Part shown: one piece after another, positions 1 to 6,551 of the stretch
How positions within the stretch are numbered: position 1 is the first letter of the stretch
Layout: each line of letters opens with the position of its first letter
Assembly (NCBI GenBank): GCA_025350175.1
Contig: JANXYF010000022.1
Location: forward strand, 1-9,887
DNA from: Nitrosopumilales archaeon
GTDB lineage: Archaea; Thermoproteota; Nitrososphaeria; Nitrososphaerales; Nitrosopumilaceae
Direction: 5' to 3'
Length of the DNA stretch: 9,887 nucleotides
Made by a program: the position numbers and the translations under genes
The notes under the pieces: generated by a model
The model's input: only the letters and a program-made list of their open reading frames with translations
Told to the model about the DNA's origin: nothing
Database searches by the model: none

Positions 1-25
1 TCTGATTTATCCTGTAAAATTATAC

Positions 26-772
26 TTAATGCTTATTTTCGTTTTTGTAATTTGAGAACTGGGAATCGTTACCCTGCTTTTTGTCTTTGTCATCATCATG
101 TGTTGATGGTGTAATACATGTATTTGTTGTCTTATCTAATACCTGTGGTAGTGTACATACTGGTTGCGGTGTGACACAAATTCCGTTTTGTAATACTTGT
201 GGTGGTGTACATGTTAGTGGTGGTGTAGTAGTTATTGCTGGGTTTAATATGACATAGTTCAACTCTGTGTTTGGATCTACGTTGGTATTGCACAGAATGA
301 GAAATCCAGAAATTCTGGTTTCAGTATAATTTATACTTTGTACCGGACAATATACTGCATCAACGGGAGTGGTAGGATTGACAGTACTTGTCTGAATTAC
401 AGACTTGGGTCCTACTGCACTATCCTGGATAAGAAAATAACTGCTGGATACACTAGGACACCACCCGACTGGTATTCCCAAAGGTGTGGTACTAGCACAA
501 GTTAGCATAGGAGTTAATTTAACAAATTTTGCATTGATGTTACTTTGTGTTCCTCCACCGCCATGTAAGTTGTTAATTTGATTCTGTAAACTATCTACCT
601 GACTTTGCAGATCACAAACAGCAGCCCATAAACCTAAAAATGGTGTACCATCATTATCATTAGAAGATGAACAAACATTGACATGTGCAAAGACTGGACC
701 TATTGGGCTAATCATGCCAACCACAAGTATTGAAGCTATGACTGCTGTTACTAGAACTACCTTGTTATTCAC
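26..772 (-). CDS. secreted coiled-coil, cysteine-repeat protein of unknown function
   Basis: A 248-residue protein with a clear N-terminal signal peptide: Lys4, a hydrophobic stretch about 5-28, and a likely signal peptidase I site after Ala29 (VFA|HV). A short coiled coil follows at about 50-70 (heptad-like DLQSQVDSLQNQINNL), then a Gly4 hinge at 71-74, a central domain of about 80-180 likely to be beta-rich, and a C-terminal pair of cysteine repeats: CTPPQVLQNGICVTP from 188 and CTLPQVLDKTTNTCITP from 206. The tail 226-248 is hydrophilic (DDDKDKK). There are ten cysteines in the whole protein, all after the signal peptide, which suggests disulfides outside the cell. The start is GTG; an in-frame TGA lies 15 bases upstream, and a TATA box sits 24-31 bases upstream, so GTG is the only good choice and the mRNA is probably leaderless. 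No catalytic motif is visible. The role is unknown; a surface or cell-wall-associated adhesin-like protein is a guess. It is in tandem with the pilin-like pair but has its own promoter. Confidence 0.85.
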   Translation of the reverse strand: MNNKVVLVTAVIASILVVGMISPIGPVFAHVNVCSSSNDNDGTPFLGLWAAVCDLQSQVDSLQNQINNLHGGGGTQSNINAKFVKLTPMLTCASTTPLGIPVGWCPSVSSSYFLIQDSAVGPKSVIQTSTVNPTTPVDAVYCPVQSINYTETRISGFLILCNTNVDPNTELNYVILNPAITTTPPLTCTPPQVLQNGICVTPQPVCTLPQVLDKTTNTCITPSTHDDDKDKKQGNDSQFSNYKNENKH

Positions 773-795
773 AAATATTACATGTCACTTATCTT

Positions 796-803
796 GATAT
801 AAA
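796..803 (-). promoter_or_regulatory. TATA box of the secreted protein gene
   Basis: On the minus strand this reads TTTATATC, close to the archaeal TATA consensus. It lies 24-31 bases upstream of the GTG at 772, the spacing at which transcription would begin at or next to the start codon, so a leaderless transcript is expected. The rest of the 773-957 gap holds nothing else I can recognise: no RNA gene and no convincing terminator for the pilin-like genes that end at 958, only A/T-rich sequence. Confidence 0.6.
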
Positions 804-957
804 GATTAGTGCCAAAAGTGGAACTGATGTAAAAGCAAAATATTGTGGATTTGAGATGAAACTAGATTGGTTCTATAGTCATACATTTAAAATAAGATTT
901 CAACATTTTGCCTAAATTTTTTCGTTATATTGGTTCAGCTTTTTCATAAATCCAAAA

Positions 958-1761
958 TCATGGACTACTCCAGACCGTATCCGAGGCAGTGTTTCCAGAA
1001 GCTCCAGATAACAGTTTTGCAGTACACGTGTTGTATTTGTGACTTCCAACACCTACGGTGGCTAAATACTGATATTTGAAAATCGCAATACCCCCACTTG
1101 GTAGGGTGGGAATCACGCTAGGAGTAGGACCTGACTTGTATGCAAGAGAAAATGTGGCTGAATTTGAACTTATACAAGAAACGGTAGTATTTGCTTGTAC
1201 ATTGACTAACGCATTATTACTTGACATGTTATTTATCACCATCAAAAGCATCGTCACATTATTTGAATTTGTTACACTGTTTGGAATCGTTGTAAGCAGC
1301 ATGTAAAGTGGCTTTGCGGCAGTAGAGCCCATGGAAAACTGGATCGAATTTCCTCTTGACGTTGCAAGCTTTATGTTATACGCATAGGCTGTATTTACAT
1401 TGACAGCGCTACTTTGGCCAATATTTGTAAGCAAGGCACCAGGATTTACTGCTTTGTTAATTGTATAATAATTAACCCAGTCAGTAGCAGTTGTGTTTTG
1501 AACCCACATCCTTGTTATGTTGACTGGAACACTACCTGTGTTGGCAATGGTGACGTTAAATTTACTGCCAGCAATTTTAAGACTGTATAATTGAAAGTTC
1601 TCACTAGCCTTATCTGTGGATAGTTGGTTTCTTGCTAAAACAGATGTATTATAATTTTGTAAGAGGTTCATGCTATATGCAACGTATCCAATGCTTGTAG
1701 AAATTACAATTACTGCAAATACAGCTCCAACTACAGTGCTAAGTCCTCTTCTTGTTCTCAT
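958..1761 (-). CDS. type IV pilin/archaellin-like membrane-anchored protein (FlaF/FlaG-like candidate, two beta domains)
   Basis: A 267-residue protein. It opens with a short class III leader, MRTRRG, then LSTVVGAVF and a hydrophobic helix to about residue 30, so a prepilin peptidase of the PibD/FlaK type could cut after Gly6. Behind the helix are two probable beta-sandwich domains. The first, about 55-145, carries the phrase NVTIANTGSVPVNITRMWV that is typical of archaeal pilin-like and FlaF/FlaG-like domains. The second, about 150-260, contains two cysteines (196 and 246) that could pair. Seven N-glycosylation sequons (N38, N69, N81, N89, N168, N178, N191) indicate an extracellular protein. 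The ATG overlaps the stop of the preceding gene (ATGA) and has a Shine-Dalgarno site, so the two are translationally coupled. Because the archaellum filament and motor genes lie 4 kb away and no standard flaF/flaG is seen, a stator role is plausible; an adhesive pilus subunit is the alternative. Family placement rests on leader and domain style only. Confidence 0.75.
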   Translation of the reverse strand: MRTRRGLSTVVGAVFAVIVISTSIGYVAYSMNLLQNYNTSVLARNQLSTDKASENFQLYSLKIAGSKFNVTIANTGSVPVNITRMWVQNTTATDWVNYYTINKAVNPGALLTNIGQSSAVNVNTAYAYNIKLATSRGNSIQFSMGSTAAKPLYMLLTTIPNSVTNSNNVTMLLMVINNMSSNNALVNVQANTTVSCISSNSATFSLAYKSGPTPSVIPTLPSGGIAIFKYQYLATVGVGSHKYNTCTAKLLSGASGNTASDTVWSSP

Positions 1762-2228
1762 GGTGGTGTCACCTGCGTTGTAAATGTTGTACCCCTTGCA
1801 GTTGTAATAGTAACAGTGACTGGGTTATTCGAGGTGTACTTGTTTGACCACATGTATGATTGAGTCGGTATAATGGAAACGTTCGGTGTTATTGAATATG
1901 TGACTGTTTTAGCAGTTGAATTGGTAAGTTTTATTTGTGTTACATTAAGACCGATTGTACCAATATTGGTCATAGTGACATTTACTCTAGGTGGGGTTGC
2001 GCCACTGGAACAAGTGGTTTTACAGAACCAGACATTTTCTATTGCCAAAAATTCGTTAAATTTGTTAGTATTAGTTGTAGAAATAGATGATAATGCTATT
2101 TCAGATGATGAAAGTTTACTATTGGCCCACAAAACAATACTGCTTCCAATAACAGCTACGCCACCAAGCAAAATTGCTGAAGCAATTACTGTGCTTATGC
2201 CGGTACGCTTGTCTGCAAGAAACTTCAT
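1758..2228 (-). CDS. small type IV pilin/archaellin-like protein (FlaF/FlaG-like candidate)
   Basis: A 156-residue protein with a class III leader, MKFLADKRTG, followed by ISTVIASAILL and a hydrophobic helix to about residue 34; cleavage is expected after Gly10. One small beta-rich domain follows, with NVTMTNIGTIGLNVTQIKL at 83-101, a phrase shared in style with the larger protein encoded just downstream. Cys69 and Cys73 form a CxxxC pair next to the domain start. Four sequons (N83, N95, N103, N116) point to an exported, glycosylated product. Size and layout (one transmembrane anchor plus one beta domain) fit the archaellum stator proteins FlaF and FlaG, whose usual length is roughly 130-200 residues, but a minor pilin would look the same. 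It overlaps the next gene by four bases and follows the 186-residue gene by 48 bases, so it could be in one operon with both. Confidence 0.75.
   Translation of the reverse strand: MKFLADKRTGISTVIASAILLGGVAVIGSSIVLWANSKLSSSEIALSSISTTNTNKFNEFLAIENVWFCKTTCSSGATPPRVNVTMTNIGTIGLNVTQIKLTNSTAKTVTYSITPNVSIIPTQSYMWSNKYTSNNPVTVTITTARGTTFTTQVTPP
1769..1774 (-). promoter_or_regulatory. Shine-Dalgarno site for the second pilin-like gene
   Basis: AGGTGA on the minus strand, seven bases before the ATG at 1761 and inside the coding sequence of the upstream gene. It matches the anti-Shine-Dalgarno end of archaeal 16S rRNA and fixes this ATG as the start, consistent with coupled translation of the overlapping pair. 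Confidence 0.65.
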
Positions 2229-2244
2229 TATCCTAAGAACCGTT

Positions 2245-2252
2245 TTTTAAAA
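2245..2252 (-). promoter_or_regulatory. possible TATA box for the pilin-like pair
   Basis: Minus-strand TTTTAAAA lies 17-24 bases before the ATG at 2228, within the 48-base gap after the upstream gene. It could drive a separate, nearly leaderless transcript of the two pilin-like genes. The sequence is a low-complexity A/T run, so this may be chance; the pair could equally be read from upstream. Confidence 0.3.
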
Positions 2253-2276
2253 TTGCTGTTATAAATAAGTGTGTAT

Positions 2277-2837
2277 CTAAAGTGAACTTACATTCTGTCC
2301 TTCTACAAATTTTTCTAATTCATCAAGAGGATCTAGTTCTTGAGAAGGGGATTGCTCAGACGGTACTTCAACAGTCTGTGCTTCCACAATCTCTTCTTTG
2401 GTTGCCTCTGATTCTTGCTTTGCTTGAATCTGTGGCTCTTTTTGAACCTGGTCAGATATGGTATCTGGGAGTATTGCAGTCTGTGAAATTTGCGAGATCT
2501 TGTAAGCTGGACAAGGAATGTCAAGACTTTTTGTTAGAACATAGAGCAGTGGAAGAAGTTCTCCGTATACGATATTTACAATTTGAGGAACTTTTTTCTC
2601 GTCAGGCTCGAGATATTTTACTGTCTCAGGTTCCGTACCTAATATTGTCGTAAATCCTTCAATGCTAATCTTGGCGTTTGTGGGTGTAGAAAGTATGACG
2701 AATTTATATTTTAATTTCATGCTTGATTCGTTACTTTCTGCTTCATCTATGGAAACATCAATGTGATACTTTTCAAATGGTACGCCGCTTTTTAATCTGT
2801 TTACAGAAAGAGATAAGATCTCTATACTAGGAATCAT
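2277..2837 (-). CDS. predicted cytosolic protein of unknown function, SecB-like N-terminal domain possible
   Basis: A 186-residue protein without signal peptide or membrane segment. I do not recognise the family. Residues about 20-115 look like a compact alpha/beta domain: strands around HIDVSID (25-31), LKYKFVIL (42-49) and AKISIEGFTTIL (55-66), then KKVPQIVNIVYGELLPLLYVL (81-101), an amphipathic helix, and LDIPCPAYKIS (105-115). This order and the closing helix followed by a P-containing strand are reminiscent of SecB-like folds, but the likeness is faint. Residues 125-165 are Gln/Glu/Pro/Ser-rich and probably disordered, and the tail carries a short acidic amphipathic motif, DPLDELEKFV (169-178), of the kind used for docking. 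It is the first gene of the minus-strand run leading to the pilin-like pair and is divergent from the MoxR-VWA pair. A chaperone or adaptor for the exported proteins is conceivable but only inferred. The ATG start is the first in the frame after the divergent region. Confidence 0.7.
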   Translation of the reverse strand: MIPSIEILSLSVNRLKSGVPFEKYHIDVSIDEAESNESSMKLKYKFVILSTPTNAKISIEGFTTILGTEPETVKYLEPDEKKVPQIVNIVYGELLPLLYVLTKSLDIPCPAYKISQISQTAILPDTISDQVQKEPQIQAKQESEATKEEIVEAQTVEVPSEQSPSQELDPLDELEKFVEGQNVSSL

Positions 2838-2930
2838 TATTGTTTTAGGGCTAAGATCGAAACTTAAGACGCTGTCTGTATTACATTAGTACATATTCTA
2901 CGATTAACATGTGTCAAGACTATTCATGCT
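2838..2930. promoter_or_regulatory. divergent intergenic promoter region
   Basis: These 93 bases separate the start codons of the minus-strand unknown gene and the plus-strand MoxR gene, so both promoters must lie here unless transcription starts within genes. For the plus strand, the A/T-rich stretch TTAGTACATATTC at 2887-2899 is a possible TATA element about 32-44 bases before the ATG at 2931. I see no clear TATA for the minus strand and no convincing operator. Confidence 0.4.
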
Positions 2931-3941
2931 ATGACTGATTCCAATGATGAGGTAAATCCAAGAATAGTAGAGAGGACTAGTACCAAAGTTGTAGATCCAA
3001 AGTTTAATTGCAATATCACGGTCTCAAAGATGAAAAGGACCAGTCATGTTTTATCAAAAAATTATGATCTAAAAAGATACCTTGATTCCGCAAAATGGAC
3101 ATTTGCACCTGAAATTTCAGAATTGATTCCAAAAGATACTCCTGCATATATTGATAACGGTGAAAAATATGTAGAACGAATTGCAAGAGCTCTTGAATTT
3201 TTCAGACAATGCGCCCTTATAGGACCAAGTGGGACGGGCAAAACTCACATTGTATATCTTGTTGCAGAACTTGCAGGCTTGCCATTGTGGGAGATTAACT
3301 GTGGCTTACAAACATCTGTCTTTGATCTGTTTGGAAGGTATGTAGGTCTTGGAAAAGAAAACTGGATTGATGGACTGATAACATCATGGTGTAGATATGG
3401 TGGAATTTTATATCTTGACGAAGCCAACATGATGAAGCAAGATATCGCTACAAGACTAAACCCTATTCTTGACCAGCGAGGACACATGGTATTGACAGAA
3501 AAAGATAATGAGATTATTCAAAGACACAAGGATGCATTTCTTATAATCAGTATGAACCCAGTATCGTCAGAATTTGCCGGAACAAAACCAATCAACGCCG
3601 CAATGAGAAGAAGAATGAGTGTCTGGTTGAACTTTGATTACATGAGTGTCGGAACTAAAATTGACCAGAAGGAAATTGATCTTGTTGTAAGAAAGACTGG
3701 TGTCAGTCAAAAAGATGCAGAAATTATAATCAAAGTCGGTGCCGAACTACGAAAGCAATACAAGACTGGTGAATTACCTTATGGACCATCAGTCGGTGAT
3801 CTAATAAACTGGGCAAAAATTATTGCTGACGGTACCTCCCTCTTAGATGCCGCAGACGAGACCATAGTCTCGCTCACAAGTGACGACCATGAAATTCAGG
3901 GAATAGTTAGAAAAATTATTAAGAAGACAGCTGAAATGTGA
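2931..3941 (+). CDS. MoxR-family AAA+ ATPase (CbbQ/NorQ/GvpN type)
   Basis: A 336-residue AAA+ ATPase. Walker A is GPSGTGKTH at 98-106; Walker B is ILYLDEAN at 159-166; sensor 1 is ISMNP at 206-210 and the arginine-finger region RRRM at 226-229 follows. The helical lid begins near 240, where PSVGDLINW (286-294) stands at the place of sensor 2; the usual arginine there appears to be missing (my alignment by eye). Residues 1-70 form an N-terminal extension rich in charged residues. MoxR proteins act as hexameric remodelling chaperones with a VWA partner, for example in activating Rubisco (CbbQO) or inserting metal (NorQD); GvpN serves gas vesicles. The stop codon abuts the ATG of a VWA gene with no gap, so the pair is surely cotranscribed. 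The client is unknown; the pair lies between pilin-like and archaellin genes. No nor, cbb or gvp gene is visible nearby. Confidence 0.9.
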   Translation: MTDSNDEVNPRIVERTSTKVVDPKFNCNITVSKMKRTSHVLSKNYDLKRYLDSAKWTFAPEISELIPKDTPAYIDNGEKYVERIARALEFFRQCALIGPSGTGKTHIVYLVAELAGLPLWEINCGLQTSVFDLFGRYVGLGKENWIDGLITSWCRYGGILYLDEANMMKQDIATRLNPILDQRGHMVLTEKDNEIIQRHKDAFLIISMNPVSSEFAGTKPINAAMRRRMSVWLNFDYMSVGTKIDQKEIDLVVRKTGVSQKDAEIIIKVGAELRKQYKTGELPYGPSVGDLINWAKIIADGTSLLDAADETIVSLTSDDHEIQGIVRKIIKKTAEM

Positions 3942-5513
3942 ATGGTGCACGAAGAAGAGTTCTATGACTATGTGTACAAGATATTCTATAGTTTTGCAGA
4001 AGTAAAGCCTCAAGATGCAGGCATAATATTTTCAAGAACTACCTATCCCGTCTTGGAATCGATTCAAAATCCTATGATGGTAGTACCAGTGCCCAAACTT
4101 GTCAATGAAAAATACGTGTTTGAAGGAATGGTCTTTGAAAATACTCCCGAAGACCGAAAAAATATGTGGTCGCTATTTTTGGCCACAATATACCACCTAT
4201 CATCACATGCTGCCACTTCACCGTACTCAAAATATGAAAAATGGGTAAAGCGAAAAACACCTGACACGTGCTGGCAAGTAATTGATTTTATCGAGGATAT
4301 TTTAGCTGACAGATATTTGTATCATAAGAACAAGGAAATCTGGCAGAATATTGATAAAATGGGAAAACACATTCTGGAAAACATAAAGGTCCGCGATAAG
4401 CGCATGCTTGCTGGCAATTCTGGTACTGTATTTCAAACAATCTGTAATAATTCTGCAGTTGCGTCTGCAAGGGATGAAATTATTCAAAATATTGGGAAGG
4501 CTGGGTTTGAAGAAAAATTACTATCTATTGCAACATTTCTCTACAAAAATCGAGAGTCGATAAAAAAAGTCACACTTCCATTTCAAGACCACCATAAACG
4601 TTCTTGGAGCCCAAAAATAGAACAGGATGGATTAAATTTTGAACCCTTTGGAATATTTGCAGAGCAGATAGAAAAATTAGATTATCACTGGGAAAACAAC
4701 CAGTGGCTGAAAAGGAAGATTCTTAGAAGATATTCTAAATACCTCAAAGGTCTAAACTTTGATTCTATAATAATCCCTATTGGAGATCTTAAGGCATATG
4801 AAGAAATAAAATTGAGAACTATGCCAATGCTTAGAAGAATTAGGCAACAAATTAGAATGGTGTCAAACCTTGTTGATGATCCAAAAATAGACCAGATAGG
4901 TTACATCGATATGCAAATGGCAATACAGGCAGTAGCTTCAGAGGGTGTAACAACTGACATATTTGAAAGAGATGAGCTAAGACGAGGAGAAGAGGCATGG
5001 GTCATACTGATTGATAAAAGTGCTAGTATGCAATTACGATTTGACAAACTTCAGGAATTCACAGTAGCTGTTTCAGAGTCTGCTAATGAACTTACAGGTA
5101 AGCAAGATGCTTGGGCACTTTATAGCTTTGATAATAATTTTTACGTAATCAAAGACTTTAAGGAAAGATACAATCAGGAAACAAGGGCACGTATAGGCGA
5201 TATCAAACAAGGCGGATTATCCTTACTACCAGATGGCCTAGAGTTAGCAGCAAGGATACTGATGGACGATCCAAGGGAAAGAAAATTCATATTTGTAATT
5301 ACTGATGGCCATCCCTCAGGTTATGACAAGATACATGAGGCCTTTTCAAAAACAGTAAAGAAGACCGAGATTTCCGGAATTACACTCATTGGAATTGGCA
5401 TAACAAAGGCCGTTACCAAGAAATTTAAAAATAGTGCACGAGCAACTGACCTAAAAGAACTTGTTGTCAAATTCATAACTGCCTATAAAACCGCCGCCGC
5501 ATCTGACATGTAA
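3942..5513 (+). CDS. VWA-domain partner of the MoxR ATPase (NorD/CbbO-like)
   Basis: A 523-residue cytosolic protein with a C-terminal von Willebrand factor A domain at about 350-515. The MIDAS metal site is visible: DKSAS at 359-363 (Asp359, Ser361, Ser363) after strand AWVILI, and TDG at 454-456 after strand KFIFVI. Around 421-440 (IKQGGLSLLPDGLELA) the residue at the position of the third MIDAS ligand, usually Thr, appears to be Ser427. Residues 1-340 are mostly helical, rich in aromatic and charged residues, with no signal peptide or membrane segment; this resembles the long N-terminal part of NorD/CbbO-type proteins and is likely to contact the ATPase or client. The ATG follows the TGA of the MoxR gene directly, so translation is likely coupled. 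The pair would work as ATPase plus client-binding adaptor. Which client is served cannot be told from the sequence; archaellum or pilin components are suggested only by position. Confidence 0.88.
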   Translation: MVHEEEFYDYVYKIFYSFAEVKPQDAGIIFSRTTYPVLESIQNPMMVVPVPKLVNEKYVFEGMVFENTPEDRKNMWSLFLATIYHLSSHAATSPYSKYEKWVKRKTPDTCWQVIDFIEDILADRYLYHKNKEIWQNIDKMGKHILENIKVRDKRMLAGNSGTVFQTICNNSAVASARDEIIQNIGKAGFEEKLLSIATFLYKNRESIKKVTLPFQDHHKRSWSPKIEQDGLNFEPFGIFAEQIEKLDYHWENNQWLKRKILRRYSKYLKGLNFDSIIIPIGDLKAYEEIKLRTMPMLRRIRQQIRMVSNLVDDPKIDQIGYIDMQMAIQAVASEGVTTDIFERDELRRGEEAWVILIDKSASMQLRFDKLQEFTVAVSESANELTGKQDAWALYSFDNNFYVIKDFKERYNQETRARIGDIKQGGLSLLPDGLELAARILMDDPRERKFIFVITDGHPSGYDKIHEAFSKTVKKTEISGITLIGIGITKAVTKKFKNSARATDLKELVVKFITAYKTAAASDM

Positions 5514-5546
5514 TGCTGAATAGAACTCATGACGAATAGTCAAAAA

Positions 5547-5611
5547 GGTGCAATTTTTCAGACTAGTATATGTAAGTTGTAGATACATACAAGGTTAGAT
5601 ATCCAAATATG
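5547..5611 (+). promoter_or_regulatory. archaellin 1 promoter block (copy 1 of a duplicated element)
   Basis: This 65-base block matches 6466-6530, upstream of archaellin 2, at 56 of 65 positions without gaps. It contains an invariant AGTATATGTAAGTT (TATA-like, 5565-5578) and an invariant AGATACATACAAG. TATGTA at 5569-5574 and TACATA at 5584-5589 form an inverted repeat with a 9-base spacer that is intact in both copies. If the TATA-like part works, transcription would begin near 5596, leaving a short leader of about 13 bases to the ATG at 5609 or about 34 to the ATG at 5630. Promoter plus operator is the natural reading, but no regulator can be named. Confidence 0.6.
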
Positions 5612-5629
5612 ACAAACTTTGGTAATAAA

Positions 5630-6334
5630 ATGTCCAATATGACCCCCAAGAACAGAAAGGCAATCAGCGCAGTGCTGACAACCATTATCATTCTAGTCGC
5701 ATCAATTGTCTTGGGAACTGGTGTTGTAATTTATAGTACCAGTCTCTTCCAGTCAGGAGGACAGCAACAATCGGTACAGGTACAAGGAGTCAAAACATGG
5801 GTAAACTCTACAGATACTACCGGAATAGGCTGGGGTGCATTTTCAGTCAAGAATACGGGTGACAAAATACTCTCAGTTAGCTCCATTGGTATTAGAAGTG
5901 TAAGCATTCCGTTTTCAAACTGGTTTGCAGATTCTAATCAAACCGAAGTAAACTCGGGTTCCAACCTGCAAGCAAACTTCAACTATACCAAAAATGATCA
6001 GCTAGGCAACCTCATAGGTTCTGCTGCAAACGGCGGTGTAGTATCTCCAGCACTTGGTCCTTCCACATATTGCACTGCAACTGTTAGACCTGCGACTCAA
6101 GCTGGATTTACTACAATCATTATAGATACTGATGGTGCAGGAACAAATCTCCCATTGTGTCTAAAACAAGCATCAGGTCCAGTATCGTTGAACCCTGGTC
6201 AGGCAGCTATTATTTACTACAAGCTACCAACGGGACTTGTATCTCCTAATGATGCTGGTGTGACAGAAACCGTAAGCATGTTGGCAGGAAACACTCCAAT
6301 TGCACAGACAGTAAGAATTGCAAACCCTACCTAG
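5630..6334 (+). CDS. flaB: archaellin 1 (archaellum filament subunit)
   Basis: From the ATG at 5630 this is 234 residues, the usual archaellin size. An 11-residue class III leader, MSNMTPKNRKA, is followed by ISAVLTTIIILVASIVLGTG, the hydrophobic helix that packs in the filament core; prepilin peptidase should cut after Ala11. The rest is a beta-rich outer domain with sequons at N59, N103 and N118 and a cysteine pair (C148, C177) that is kept in archaellin 2. An in-frame ATG at 5609 would add seven residues. I prefer 5630 because the leader then has the same length and wording as in archaellin 2, where the matching upstream frame holds a stop, and because GGTAAT lies just before it as a weak ribosome site. 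Part of the gene is almost identical to its paralogue (separate entry). A pilin rather than an archaellin is possible in principle, but the neighbouring flaI and flaJ favour archaellin. Confidence 0.88.
   Translation: MSNMTPKNRKAISAVLTTIIILVASIVLGTGVVIYSTSLFQSGGQQQSVQVQGVKTWVNSTDTTGIGWGAFSVKNTGDKILSVSSIGIRSVSIPFSNWFADSNQTEVNSGSNLQANFNYTKNDQLGNLIGSAANGGVVSPALGPSTYCTATVRPATQAGFTTIIIDTDGAGTNLPLCLKQASGPVSLNPGQAAIIYYKLPTGLVSPNDAGVTETVSMLAGNTPIAQTVRIANPT
5969..6168 (+). repeat. near-identical internal block, copy in archaellin 1
   Basis: These 200 bases match 6897-7096 in archaellin 2 at all but four positions (6011, 6118, 6124, 6157), at a constant offset of 928 bases; the first 149 bases carry one difference. 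Both genes diverge clearly on either side, including the sequence just after 6168. The block codes for the middle of the outer domain, including one sequon and both cysteines. Confidence 0.9.
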
Positions 6335-6362
6335 AGTAACTCTTAACCTGTTTTATTATTTT
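6333..6362 (+). terminator. possible terminator after archaellin 1
   Basis: AGAG-TAA-CTCT at 6333-6343, beginning in the stop codon, could form a small four-pair hairpin, and is followed at 6351-6362 by a T-rich run (TTTTATTATTTT). T-rich runs alone can end archaeal transcription. The hairpin is weak, so the T tract is the main argument. The rest of the gap up to 6465 is A/T-rich without a recognised feature. Confidence 0.4.
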
Positions 6363-6465
6363 AAATTCCTATATGGGATAATTTATTAAAATTTGAATGA
6401 TCTTTCTCGCAACACTCCCTCATTGGTTTTTACTACCTCATGATCAATGACAATCTGCCAAAAAA

Positions 6466-6530
6466 GGTGTAATTTTTCAGACAAGTATATGTAAGTTCGA
6501 GATACATACAAGCTTACATATCTCCATATG
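6466..6530 (+). promoter_or_regulatory. archaellin 2 promoter block (copy 2 of a duplicated element)
   Basis: Matches the block before archaellin 1 at 56 of 65 positions. The TATA-like AGTATATGTAAGTT and the inverted repeat TATGTA (6488-6493) / TACATA (6503-6508) are unchanged, while the spacer differs. The block ends in an ATG (6528-6530) that aligns with the ATG at 5609 but here opens a five-codon frame that stops at TAA 6543-6545, in frame with the real start at 6552. The second archaellin therefore probably has its own promoter and the same control as the first. Confidence 0.6.
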
Positions 6531-6551
6531 TCAAATTCTAATTAATCAAAT

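Noticed and set aside
1076..1306. Plus-strand open frame of 76 codons
   Set aside because: Lies wholly within the minus-strand pilin-like gene, has no ribosome site and no recognisable domain; a shadow frame.
1873..2250. Plus-strand open frame of 125 codons
   Set aside because: Antisense to the small pilin-like gene; its hydrophobic look comes from the complement of that gene's beta-rich and Thr/Val-rich codons.
2282..2653. Plus-strand open frame of 123 codons
   Set aside because: Antisense to the 186-residue gene, with Leu/Gln-rich composition expected from the complement of its Gln/Glu-rich tail.
2931..5513. NorQ-NorD or CbbQ-CbbO assignment by name
   Set aside because: No nitric oxide reductase, Rubisco or gas vesicle genes are in the window, so naming a client-specific family would overstate what can be seen.
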